Shown piece after piece: positions 8,483-15,835 of a stretch of 55,075 nt of DNA. The stretch lies in the NCBI GenBank assembly GCA_012838425.1, contig DUPG01000004.1:1-55075 (forward strand), given 5' to 3'. The notes beneath the pieces were generated by a model. The model saw nothing but the letters and a program-made list of their open reading frames with translations. It did not search any database and was not told where the DNA came from. This stretch comes from Clostridiales bacterium. Lineage in GTDB: Bacteria; Bacillota; Clostridia; Christensenellales; CAG-138. Position 1 is the first letter of the stretch. Every line of letters begins with the position of its first letter. The translations under genes were made by a program, and so were the position numbers.

Positions 8483-9037
8483 ATGGATTTCAAAGCGGTA
8501 TATGAGCAGGCGAGCATAGCTATTGACGAGCTTCTATCACGCGCAAACGCAAAGGCGGGAGATATTATCGTAATAGGCTGTTCCACAAGCGAGGTTGTAG
8601 GCAAAATGATAGGCACCGGCTCAAACGCGCTTGCTGCAAAAACTATTATGGACGCCGTGCTTCCGAAGATTCAGGAAAGGGGCTTGTACTTAGCTGTTCA
8701 ATGCTGCGAGCACCTGAACCGCGCATTGGTTGTAGAGCGCGAATGTGCCGAAAGATATGGCTTTACGGAAGTGAATGTGATTCCGCAGCCGCACGCGGGC
8801 GGAGCGTTTGCCGTAGAAGCCACCGGGAGATTCAAGGACTATACTATGGTTGAAAGCATAGAGTCAAAGGCCGCGCTTGGCATGGATATTGGCGGAACAT
8901 TTATAGGAATGCACCTGCGCCCTGTTGTTGTTCCCATTCATACTCAAAACCGCAAAATAGGCGAAGCGAATCTGACAATGGCGCGCACACGCAAAAAGTA
9001 TGTGGGCGGCGAGCGTGCCAAGTATTTTATCGAATGA
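8483..9037 (+). CDS. YwlG/UPF0340 (TIGR01440) family protein
   Basis: A 184-residue soluble protein of the DUF436/UPF0340 family, widespread in Bacillota and of unknown function. Recognisable stretches are IVIGCSTSEVVGKMIGTGSN (26-46), LAVQCCEHLNRALVVE and DIGGTFIGMHLRPVVVP. GGAGGG lies before the ATG. Its stop overlaps the next ATG (ATGA), so it is coupled to the solute-binding protein and probably also to yhaM downstream. Orthologues in Bacillus lie near glyA/upp, a different neighbourhood. I can name the family but not assign a reaction. Confidence 0.88.
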   Translation: MDFKAVYEQASIAIDELLSRANAKAGDIIVIGCSTSEVVGKMIGTGSNALAAKTIMDAVLPKIQERGLYLAVQCCEHLNRALVVERECAERYGFTEVNVIPQPHAGGAFAVEATGRFKDYTMVESIESKAALGMDIGGTFIGMHLRPVVVPIHTQNRKIGEANLTMARTRKKYVGGERAKYFIE

Positions 9038-9861
9038 TTAGACGCAGGCGAAAATACACAAAGCTTTTCGGGAAATTTCCTAAGCTGTATACCATAATAG
9101 GCGCAGGCTTGCTTTTTGTGTTGCTCATCATCATTCTTTTTTCCGCAAAACGCTGCGAAAAGCTGTCCGCATTCGATTCAATAGAGGTGAAGCTCATAGA
9201 GAAGCGCGGAGTGTTGCGCGTGGGTATTCGCGATGACCTGTTGGGCTTTTCTAACGGCTCTGAGGGCTTGGAAATAGAGCTTGCGAAGCGCTTGGGCGAT
9301 TACATACTGCCCGATAAGGCAGGCAACAGCGTTGAGTTCGTTATTATAAGCTCAAGAATGTTAGGCACTAAGCTCAGCGACGGTTCAATAGACGTGGCAA
9401 TTATGCAGCTTCCTATGGGCTGGAACACAGGCAAGTACGCGTATTCGAGCAGCTATTATAAGGATTCATGCGTGCTAACCATTAGCTCCACAGATTCGAA
9501 GCAATCGCTTGAAAATGCTGAGATTGGCGTAATAGTCGATACCATTTGCGAATCGCGACTCGATTCCTTCATATCGGAAAAGGCTCCAAAGGTAAAAAAG
9601 GTGCGCTACGCCACATATGACATAATGTTCAATGCCCTTAATAGCGGAAAAATAGACGCGTGCGTGCTCACCGGCGCATATTATAATATGTATAGGGCTA
9701 AATATTCGCTGTACAAGCACGAGGTTGAGCTAAAACCCATAGAGTACGCGTTCGCAAGCAGCGTTGAGAATGCGGCTTTGATGGAAATAGCAAGTGCTGT
9801 AATAGCGGATTTGAAGGCAAGCGGCGAGCTTGATTCGCTGGTAAAAGAATATTTAGGATAG
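9034..9861 (+). CDS. Membrane-anchored family 3 solute-binding protein
   Basis: A 275-residue protein with a basic N-terminus (MIRRRRKYTK), one membrane segment at about 18-40, and an extracellular domain resembling SBP family 3 (amino-acid-binding): RGVLRVGIRDDLLGF, GLEIELAKRLGDYI, SDGSIDVAIMQLP and the late LMEIASAVIADLKASGELDSLVKEYLG. There is no lipobox; the helix itself appears to be the anchor. No permease or ATPase gene is adjacent, so it may be a sensor or a subunit of a distant transporter. The ligand cannot be deduced. It is coupled to the preceding gene by ATGA, and yhaM starts 8 bases after its stop. Confidence 0.75.
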   Translation: MIRRRRKYTKLFGKFPKLYTIIGAGLLFVLLIIILFSAKRCEKLSAFDSIEVKLIEKRGVLRVGIRDDLLGFSNGSEGLEIELAKRLGDYILPDKAGNSVEFVIISSRMLGTKLSDGSIDVAIMQLPMGWNTGKYAYSSSYYKDSCVLTISSTDSKQSLENAEIGVIVDTICESRLDSFISEKAPKVKKVRYATYDIMFNALNSGKIDACVLTGAYYNMYRAKYSLYKHEVELKPIEYAFASSVENAALMEIASAVIADLKASGELDSLVKEYLG

Positions 9862-9869
9862 GTGAATAT

Positions 9870-10838
9870 ATGGCAAGAATGTATTTGTTGGATAATGTGA
9901 TAAACAATGCGACAGGGCAGGTGGAGGGCTTTGCGATAATCAAGAACGCGAATGTAAAGACCAACTCGAAGGGCTCGGCATATGTTGATATGACGCTTGT
10001 TGACAGCGGCGGCGATATAAACGCGAAGCTGTGGGACTATAATCCCGAAATTCATGGCGAATACTCCGCTGATATGATTGTGAAGGTACGCGGAACAATT
10101 ACGCTTTGGAACGATTATGAGCAGCTTAGGATAGATAAGATTCGCAAATATAATCCCGAAAAGGATACGCTTGATATGTCAAAATTAGTGCCTTGCGCCC
10201 CATATGACCCCGAATTCATGTACGATGAGCTTATAAAGTGCGCGGAGGGCTTTTACGACAAGGAGCTTTCAAGGCTTGTAATTCATATGCTCGAATCCAA
10301 AAAGGATAAGCTGCTTGTATATCCCGCGGCATTGAAGCTGCACCACGCGCAAAGGGGCGGGCTTTTGTACCATACCTTTTCAATGCTGAATATGGCTAAG
10401 TCGGTATGCAAGCATTACCCGGCGCTTGATTCCGACCTTGTGTTTGCCGGCATTATGCTGCACGACTTATCGAAGATGGTAGAGCTTACCGTAGGCGAAA
10501 TAGGGCTTGCCTCGAATTACAGCGCGGAGGGTCAGCTGTTGGGGCATATAAATATGGGAGTGGCGGAAATAGCACTTGCCGCGAATGAGTTAGGCATATC
10601 AGATGAGTTGCGCATGCTAATACAGCATATAGTGTTGTCGCACCACTCAACACCTGAGTTCGGCAGCCCCCGCCCGCCTATGTTCCCGGAGGCTGAGGTC
10701 GTCGCAACCCTTGATATGTTAGACGCGCGCCTGTATGAGATGTTCGACGCGCTCGAAGGCATACAAAACGGCAGCTTTACGGATAGACTGTGGGCGCTGG
10801 ATAATAGAATGCTGTATAAGCACGGACATAATGAGTAG
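9870..10838 (+). CDS. yhaM: 3'-5' exoribonuclease YhaM family protein
   Basis: A 322-residue protein with an N-terminal OB-fold for nucleic acid (residues 15-95: GSAYVDMTLVDSGGDINAKLW, IVKVRGTITLWNDYEQLRI) and a C-terminal HD phosphohydrolase domain. The metal ligands are His159/His168 (LHHAQRGGLLYHT) and His198-Asp199 in MLHDLSKM, followed by HIVLSHHS. This order is diagnostic of YhaM, a cytosolic RNase that trims RNA 3' ends. The length matches. AGGTGA lies before the ATG. The final codons run into hairpin array 3: the first hairpin stem begins before the TAG stop. Confidence 0.9.
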   Translation: MARMYLLDNVINNATGQVEGFAIIKNANVKTNSKGSAYVDMTLVDSGGDINAKLWDYNPEIHGEYSADMIVKVRGTITLWNDYEQLRIDKIRKYNPEKDTLDMSKLVPCAPYDPEFMYDELIKCAEGFYDKELSRLVIHMLESKKDKLLVYPAALKLHHAQRGGLLYHTFSMLNMAKSVCKHYPALDSDLVFAGIMLHDLSKMVELTVGEIGLASNYSAEGQLLGHINMGVAEIALAANELGISDELRMLIQHIVLSHHSTPEFGSPRPPMFPEAEVVATLDMLDARLYEMFDALEGIQNGSFTDRLWALDNRMLYKHGHNE

Positions 10839-10966
10839 TGCTGCGCACTACATGAAGATGACGGCTTTGCCGCCAAATGAAGACACCCTTTGGGTGAATG
10901 AAGACGACGCTTCGCGCCGAATAAAGATGCCCTGCGGGCAAATGATGATACATTTCGTGAAATGAA
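10835..10966. repeat. Modular hairpin array 3, overlapping the yhaM stop
   Basis: Six hairpins: GTAGTGCTGCGCACTAC (contains the yhaM TAG), GGCTTTGCC, CACCCTTTGGGTG, CGACGCTTCGCGCCG (imperfect), GCCCTGCGGGC and CATTTCGTGAAATG. They are joined by ATGAAGA/AATGAAGA-type linkers, the reverse complement of TCTTCATT, so this array is in the opposite orientation to arrays 1 and 12. Confidence 0.75.
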
Positions 10967-11045
10967 GCATGATGGCGCAAACAACTGCTTCACAAAAAAG
11001 CAGATCATCAATTGGCATAATCGCTAATATAATGCGAGGCATGCT

Positions 11046-11396
11046 GTGGAAAACGATAAGCTTGCAACGCTATCAATGGACTTTGCAATTGCTATTGTAA
11101 AACTTGCAAAGCGACTAAAAGAAAAACATGAAAATGTTATTTCGAATCAAATTTTGAGAAGTGGTACATCAATTGGCGCAAATATTCGTGAAGCAAAATA
11201 TGCACATAGCAGAGCAGATTTTATTGTGAAAATGCAAATTGCACTAAAAGAAGCCAACGAAACAGACTATTGGTTAGAGTTATTATTTAGAACCGACCAT
11301 ATAAACGAATTATGCTATAAGGAATTAAGCACACTTTGCTCAAAAATTCGCCGCTATGTGCTTATCTCATCTATTAACACTGCAAAGCTAAATTAA
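11046..11396 (+). CDS. Four-helix bundle protein (23S rRNA intervening-sequence type)
   Basis: A 116-residue helical protein of the TIGR02436/IVP family: SMDFAIAIVKLAKRL, NQILRSGTSIGANIREAKYAHSRADFI, KEANETDYWLELL and a C-terminal helix. Such proteins were first found encoded inside 23S rRNA intervening sequences but are also common as free-standing genes; no rRNA is present here. The start is GTG at 11046, with GCGAGG as the only plausible ribosome site; an in-frame stop lies just upstream. The AT-richer composition compared with its neighbours suggests later acquisition. Function unknown. Confidence 0.85.
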   Translation: MENDKLATLSMDFAIAIVKLAKRLKEKHENVISNQILRSGTSIGANIREAKYAHSRADFIVKMQIALKEANETDYWLELLFRTDHINELCYKELSTLCSKIRRYVLISSINTAKLN

Positions 11397-11470
11397 ATTG
11401 CTTTATATTTACATAAACGCGCCCTGCAATTAAAAAATACACATTTGCTTTTTAGGCAATTTGTTGCCAA

Positions 11471-11502
11471 CTTCATTCAGCGACAATGTCGCTGTCTTCA
11501 TT
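11471..11502. repeat. Single modular hairpin unit
   Basis: CTTCATT, CAGCGACAATGTCGCTG, TCTTCATT. The same CAGCGAC stem recurs in arrays 1 and 9 with different loops. It lies at the convergent ends of the four-helix gene and mgtE. Confidence 0.65.
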
Positions 11503-11522
11503 TTTAATGGGGCAGAGCCTCA

Positions 11523-12869
11523 TTAAAACAACAGCGCTGAGGCGAAGCCGAAATATATCAGCAGCGCCAAAGCGTCAACTATGGTGGTAATAAGCGGGCT
11601 TGCCATAACTGCTGGGTCAAGCCCAATTTTAGTGGCTAATATGGGCAATGAGCTGCCTATCAGCTTGGCTATAAACACATCAACGACAAGCGTTATACAT
11701 ACAACGAAAGCGATTACAATATCTAACCTGTCTATCAGCATAATTCTTGCGAAGTTGAATAAGGCAAGCGTTAAACCGCATAAAAGCGCCACGCGCGACT
11801 CCTTCCACACAATGCGGAATATATCCGAAAAGCGTATCTCGCGCAACGACAAGCCGCGAATTATAGTAGTGCACGCTTGGTTTGAAGCGTTTCCGCCCGA
11901 ATCCATAAGCATAGGTATAAACACCATAAGCGCTGGCAATGTTTGAAGCGCCGCCTCGTATTTCGCGATAATTATTCCCGTAAATGTGGCAGAAAACATC
12001 AAAAACAGCAGCCAAGGCACGCGCGTTTTCCACAGCGTGAATGTGCTTGTTTTCAGATACGGCTTATCAGAGGGTATAACCGCCGCCATCTTCGAAATAT
12101 CCTCTGTGGTTTCGTCGGTCATAACATCAATAGCGTCGTCAACCGTTACTATACCCACAAGCCTGCGCTCGTTATCTACAACAGGAATTGCCAGCAGCCC
12201 GTATTTCTTGAACATATGCGCGACTGTCTCTTGGTCCTCATGCGTTTGTGCGAATATAACATTGGGCTCCATGATCTCCGATAGCTTCTTATCCTCGTCA
12301 TTGAGTATAAGACTGCGCATGGAAACATAGCCCAACAGCTTCTTATTCTGTGTTACATAGCAGGTGTTTATGGTTTCTTTGTCAAGCCCTGTGCGCTTTA
12401 TGTGCTTTATAGCGTCGGAAACAGTCATCTCGGGGCGCAGGTTCACAAACTCTGTGGTCATAATGCTGCCTGCGCTATCGGGCGGATATTGCAGTATCTC
12501 GTTTATGTGCTTGCGCATATCGTGGTCTGCCTGCATGAGTATTCGCTTTACAACATTCGCGGGCATTTCCTCTATAATGTCCACCACATCGTCAACAAAA
12601 AGCTCGTCAACAACTGCCTTTAGCTCGCTGTCCGAAAAGCCCTTTATGAGATGCTCCTGCGAATCATAGTCCATCTCTACAAAGACTTCCGCCGCCAGCT
12701 CCTTGGGAAGCAATCTAAAAAGCACAGGCAGAGACTCGCGCGGCATAGCGTCAAATAGTAAAGCTATGTCAACCGCGTTGAGATCTATCAGCTCATTTCT
12801 TAAAGCGTGGAAGCTCTTAGAATCAAGAAGCTCATTGAAGCGTTCAACAATTAGATTTGTGTTTATCAT
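11523..12869 (-). CDS. mgtE: Magnesium transporter MgtE
   Basis: Mg2+ channel/transporter of 448 residues. Domains in order: an acidic superhelical N domain (1-130), two CBS domains (about 135-255: YPPDSAGSIMTTEFVNL, LLAIPVVDNERRLVGIVTVDDAIDVM), then five membrane helices (about 285-448). The pore signature PMLMDSGGNASNQ and the conserved aspartate of TTIVDALALL are present. AGGAGGAGAG before the ATG sets the start. The promoter lies about 320 bases upstream, leaving a long structured leader, so expression is probably controlled by RNA or by an operator in that leader. Confidence 0.95.
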   Translation of the reverse strand: MINTNLIVERFNELLDSKSFHALRNELIDLNAVDIALLFDAMPRESLPVLFRLLPKELAAEVFVEMDYDSQEHLIKGFSDSELKAVVDELFVDDVVDIIEEMPANVVKRILMQADHDMRKHINEILQYPPDSAGSIMTTEFVNLRPEMTVSDAIKHIKRTGLDKETINTCYVTQNKKLLGYVSMRSLILNDEDKKLSEIMEPNVIFAQTHEDQETVAHMFKKYGLLAIPVVDNERRLVGIVTVDDAIDVMTDETTEDISKMAAVIPSDKPYLKTSTFTLWKTRVPWLLFLMFSATFTGIIIAKYEAALQTLPALMVFIPMLMDSGGNASNQACTTIIRGLSLREIRFSDIFRIVWKESRVALLCGLTLALFNFARIMLIDRLDIVIAFVVCITLVVDVFIAKLIGSSLPILATKIGLDPAVMASPLITTIVDALALLIYFGFASALLF

Positions 12870-12871
12870 AA

Positions 12872-13183
12872 TGCTCTCCTCCTATAAGAAAATGTAATAG
12901 GAGCAGGCACAATATCAAAGCATTAGCCCAGCATTACGGCTGACAGAGCATGGTAATAAATGGGCAAATCGCTTTGACCGCTTGTGCCGCTACTACTGCT
13001 TGCGTCCATTTATTACCACCTCTCTGAAATATTTGTGAGAATTCTCACATTGACTTTGGGAACGCTTCCCCCTTAGTATTGCCCGGAGGCTGCCTCCCAT
13101 AATAAATAATGCTTTTCACAAAGAAAAGCTGTCATAGCCGCGTGAAACACTGATAAGCATATGCTTATCGGTTTTGCTTTGAC
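12872..13183 (-). promoter_or_regulatory. Long palindrome-rich mgtE leader (candidate riboswitch or operator region)
   Basis: From the predicted start of transcription near 13183 to mgtE there are about 310 transcribed, non-coding bases. They contain the 18-bp palindrome GATAAGCATATGCTTATC (13152-13169), a GGAGG/CCTCC hairpin at 13085-13097, the 16-bp palindrome TGTGAGAATTCTCACA (13034-13049), and a large stem whose 13-base arms at 13006-13018 and 12951-12963 (CCATTTATTACCA) enclose about 42 bases, extended outward by CAGAG/CTCTG. I tried to match the M-box (ykoK), yybP-ykoY and c-di-AMP consensus and could not. No obvious intrinsic terminator precedes mgtE. Confidence 0.5.
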
Positions 13184-13189
13184 TAATAG

Positions 13190-13218
13190 AGTATAAACTC
13201 AAAGCAAAGCTATGTCAA
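13190..13218 (-). promoter_or_regulatory. mgtE promoter
   Basis: On the minus strand TTGACA (13213-13218), 17 bases, TATACT (13190-13195). It lies in the space between the end of the Imm5-like gene and mgtE and drives mgtE alone. Confidence 0.75.
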
Positions 13219-13237
13219 CTGTTTCGGTTGACTGAAT

Positions 13238-14002
13238 TTATTCGCTTGTCTTTTCCTCATTGGATTTTCTTATAATGCGGAAACCTCTGTTGCCGACATC
13301 GAACATATCGTTGAAATAGTGCGCCTTTTCGTGCGTCGCTAACAGCATTCCCCATTCATTCGACTTGCGCCTTCTTGAACGATTCAGCATTACAATATCC
13401 TTGACTTGATACAGCCTGCCGTTTGCATCTTGAATATAGTCGTCTATATTGACGCCTAAATCATAATAGCTTCTTTCGAACTCTATTAACATTCCTGCGC
13501 TTTGGTAGAATACCGCTTTTGTTCCCTCTTTCGCGAATACAAACTCGTTGTCAGGCTTTTTTGTTCCGGTGTGAATGGTGTTTAGCATATTGTGCTGCCA
13601 TTCGCGTTCCTTGCTTATGTTGCTGCCGGCGCTCTTTGCCGCTTGCGCCGCGTACATTGAGCAGGCTATAGCGTGGGAGGGTACATGCGCGGTTGCCGCT
13701 GCGTGTCCGCAGGCGCGTGCCGCCGAATATGCCTCCGCTGTGCGCGACTTCCTTGCCGCAGAATGTGCCGCAAACGCTAACTTCCTCACATCCCACATCA
13801 TCATATCGCCGCTTAACCAAGCCAAACAGCCCTCTATGGCGTGCCGCGGTCGCAAATCAAGCGGATTTTCGTCCTCAAAGTAGTGTAGAACTCTCATAGC
13901 ACATTCACAGGCCCATTTCGCCAGCTCCTCGTGAGTACACTCATTAGACAGTTCTAATATCTCCTCTTTGAGATAATGAACAAAGTATCTCGATTCTGCC
14001 AT
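13238..14002 (-). CDS. Imm5-like putative immunity protein with a C-terminal extension
   Basis: A 254-residue soluble protein. Residues about 15-140 match the Imm5-like 'putative immunity protein' pattern from memory: WACECAMRVLHYFED, DLRPRHAIEGCLAWLSG, VRKLAFAAHSAAR, then Ala-rich helices AYSAARACGHAAATAHVPSHA and AQAAKSAG. The last 95 or so residues (from KAVFYQSAGMLIEFERSYYD) look like an extra mixed alpha/beta domain I do not recognise. GTGAGG lies before the ATG. No toxin, secretion or contact-inhibition gene is adjacent, so the immunity role is only a family label. It could be an orphan immunity gene or a housekeeping relative. Confidence 0.65.
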   Translation of the reverse strand: MAESRYFVHYLKEEILELSNECTHEELAKWACECAMRVLHYFEDENPLDLRPRHAIEGCLAWLSGDMMMWDVRKLAFAAHSAARKSRTAEAYSAARACGHAAATAHVPSHAIACSMYAAQAAKSAGSNISKEREWQHNMLNTIHTGTKKPDNEFVFAKEGTKAVFYQSAGMLIEFERSYYDLGVNIDDYIQDANGRLYQVKDIVMLNRSRRRKSNEWGMLLATHEKAHYFNDMFDVGNRGFRIIRKSNEEKTSE

Positions 14003-14226
14003 ACATCAAACCTCACAATATTACTCCATTTTCTATTTTACACGACAAATCCGCTTTTGTCGTATTATGAAATATACTTTTTTTCAAAACAAGTAAAAAT
14101 TTTTGTTACAATATAAAATCACTATAAATTTATGGAAAAATGTTTGACTTAAAATAGAAAAACTTGCCTGAATATTTAATATGTGCTGTGTTTATACGAT
14201 TTTATTAAAGCTTATTTTGAAAATCG
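14003..14226. other. AT-rich divergent intergenic region
   Basis: The region between the Imm5-like gene and the lipoprotein is strongly AT-rich with A/T runs (for example around 14085-14170). I see no gene, hairpin array or recognised operator in it. It probably holds the minus-strand promoter of the Imm5-like gene. Confidence 0.5.
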
Positions 14227-14255
14227 TTGACAAATTCAATAAGGCGTGCTATCTT
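14227..14255 (+). promoter_or_regulatory. Promoter of the lipoprotein gene
   Basis: TTGACA (14227-14232), 17 bases, TATCTT (14250-14255). Leader of about 75 bases to the ATG, which has GGGAGGAAT upstream. Confidence 0.6.
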
Positions 14256-14336
14256 TTATGTACCATATAGCGCATAGTAAGCATTCAAGGACTAACACCA
14301 TATTTACATAGGAGTACTATAATTGGGAGGAATTAT

Positions 14337-15365
14337 ATGAATAAGTCAAGGCTTTTTCTATCACTGGTCTGTTTGCTGTCAGCCATGCTTGTGCTTTCCG
14401 CCTGCGCGAAAAATACCGGCACGCAGGATACGCCCAAGGGGACTGACGAAGCATCGCCCACGCTTAACACCACAGAGCCTACCGCCACTCCGAATATAAA
14501 GCTGAACGAGATGGAATACACCGAGAAAGGCGCCGTTTTACCTGCTTACAGGGCATTTGTGTCCGACAGGAGCATATTTGTAGAATACGCGCTGCCCGGC
14601 GAAAGCAAGCCTTTTTTCAACTATGATGTTAAGCTGCGGATTTTCGAAACGAGCTATGAGGACATAGAATGCACATACGACGGTATGCAGATTGCAGTCG
14701 AGCTAAAATCATTAGAGGATAATTCTATTAAGTATCTTAAATCAGGATTCATTCCCTGTTCAGTTGAAGAAAACTATTCTTACGCGTACTTGGCAATGGT
14801 GCATAATCTGACAGGGAATGACGAGGATATGTTCTTCGTTACCCTTATCCCCGCAGACTCCTTTCCAGAGACCTATGTTTTCACCTTGCGCGGCGAGAAG
14901 TCGATATTGAGCGGCTCTCCATATGAGTTCGGCAAAAGTCTCTTAATTATGCGGACCGCTATCGACTGCATTGGCTATAAAAGCATACTCATAGAAAATG
15001 ATGTGTATTACACCCCGATTGACGAGTCCGTTACGCTGTTAGAGCGCAGAACGCCCGCAAATATTCTATACACCGAGGAGGGCTATCCCGAAAAGGTCGA
15101 CGAAAGCGATTCCGTTCCCTATCACATAGTGCTGCAGGAGTTCGAGGCATACATAAAAACCAATAACCGCAATCACATTAAGGGCAAAATCAATGCAGGG
15201 GTTAAGCTGAAAATCACCGCGACGGACAGAATGGGCAAGGTATATTTCGAAACCAATACGGGCGAAGCGGGGTATTTTACGCTGACCTACGATAAGGTGA
15301 ATAACAAAGTGCTTGTAGCAGGTATTCCGCAGGAGGAGGTATTTGATAACATATTTTATCCGTAA
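14337..15365 (+). CDS. Secreted lipoprotein of unknown function
   Basis: A 342-residue protein with a lipoprotein signal peptide: basic MNKSR, a hydrophobic core, and lipobox LSAC with Cys23 as the lipidation site. A low-complexity Thr/Pro/Ser linker (24-55) follows, then a mostly beta-rich domain with no motif I can name. GGGAGG precedes the ATG. The last 100 residues (from YTEEGYPEKVDESD, through KINAGVKLKITATDRMGKVYF, to EEVFDNIFYP) are repeated, in broken form, immediately downstream. It is predicted to face outward, tethered to the membrane. Function cannot be assigned. Confidence 0.8.
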   Translation: MNKSRLFLSLVCLLSAMLVLSACAKNTGTQDTPKGTDEASPTLNTTEPTATPNIKLNEMEYTEKGAVLPAYRAFVSDRSIFVEYALPGESKPFFNYDVKLRIFETSYEDIECTYDGMQIAVELKSLEDNSIKYLKSGFIPCSVEENYSYAYLAMVHNLTGNDEDMFFVTLIPADSFPETYVFTLRGEKSILSGSPYEFGKSLLIMRTAIDCIGYKSILIENDVYYTPIDESVTLLERRTPANILYTEEGYPEKVDESDSVPYHIVLQEFEAYIKTNNRNHIKGKINAGVKLKITATDRMGKVYFETNTGEAGYFTLTYDKVNNKVLVAGIPQEEVFDNIFYP

Positions 15366-15402
15366 GGAATCTGCATTTCGCATGGTTTTAGGACCTTTAT
15401 AA

Positions 15403-15750
15403 AATTTTAGGGTAAAGCATATAGTTAATAAAGACGGTTATCCTGAAATTGAGGACGCTTTTGAAGCACTATACCCACCCTGCCACAACGCGCTGAAATA
15501 CTTTGAGACATTCGTTGAAAAAACAGTAAAGGGAAACACAGGAAAGCCACCATAAATACGGGCGACAAGCTGAAAATAACCGCTACGGACAGTATAAGCA
15601 GGGTTTACTTTGAAACGGAGTCAGGCAAAAAGGGTCATTTTGAATATTCGTATGATTTAGAGTTAAAAGGAGCTTATTTTCGGGAGCAGACGAATACGAA
15701 TTGTTTGACGCAATAGCAAATGCCGAATGGTATTATGATTACCGATCACT
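15403..15750 (+). pseudogene. Decayed paralogue of the C-terminal domain of the upstream lipoprotein
   Basis: Three consecutive reading frames carry similarity to the preceding lipoprotein. Frame 1 from 15403 reads NKDGYPEIEDAFEALY (compare TEEGYPEKVDESDSVPY) to a TAA at 15553. Frame 2 from about 15549 reads INTGDKLKITATDSISRVYF (compare INAGVKLKITATDRMGKVYF) to a TAG at 15714. Frame 3 from 15680 reads ADEYELFDAIANAEWYYDY (compare QEEVFDNIFYP). Two frameshifts and a missing N-terminal half mean it cannot make a product. It is best explained as a tandem duplication that has decayed. Confidence 0.8.
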
Positions 15751-15762
15751 TCATCTGAAAAC

Positions 15763-15788
15763 GGGGACTGCGCAGTCCCCTTTATATT
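15763..15788 (+). terminator. Hairpin terminator ending the lipoprotein/pseudogene unit
   Basis: The perfect palindrome GGGGACTGCGCAGTCCCC (15763-15780) is followed by TTTATATTT. The T-run is modest, and the asd -35 box begins inside it. Confidence 0.7.
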
Positions 15789-15817
15789 TGACTTGCGCTT
15801 AGCATACGATATATAAT
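15788..15817 (+). promoter_or_regulatory. Promoter of asd-dapA
   Basis: TTGACT (15788-15793), 18 bases, TATAAT (15812-15817), with a leader of only about 12 bases before asd. No lysine riboswitch can fit in this leader. Confidence 0.75.
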
Positions 15818-15835
15818 CAAAGAGTGGAGGAAGCT

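Noticed and set aside
11046-11396. Evidence of a split 23S rRNA gene near the four-helix bundle protein
   Set aside because: The family is named after rRNA intervening sequences, but the flanking DNA shows no rRNA sequence.
12872-13183. M-box, yybP-ykoY, c-di-AMP or c-di-GMP riboswitch in the mgtE leader
   Set aside because: Partial words such as GGACGCAAGC recall the c-di-GMP-I riboswitch, but the other conserved segments are missing in the right order. Kept only as an unassigned structured leader.
15824-15835. GTG 15824 as asd start
   Set aside because: The Shine-Dalgarno GGAGG lies after this codon; ATG 15836 is correctly spaced.
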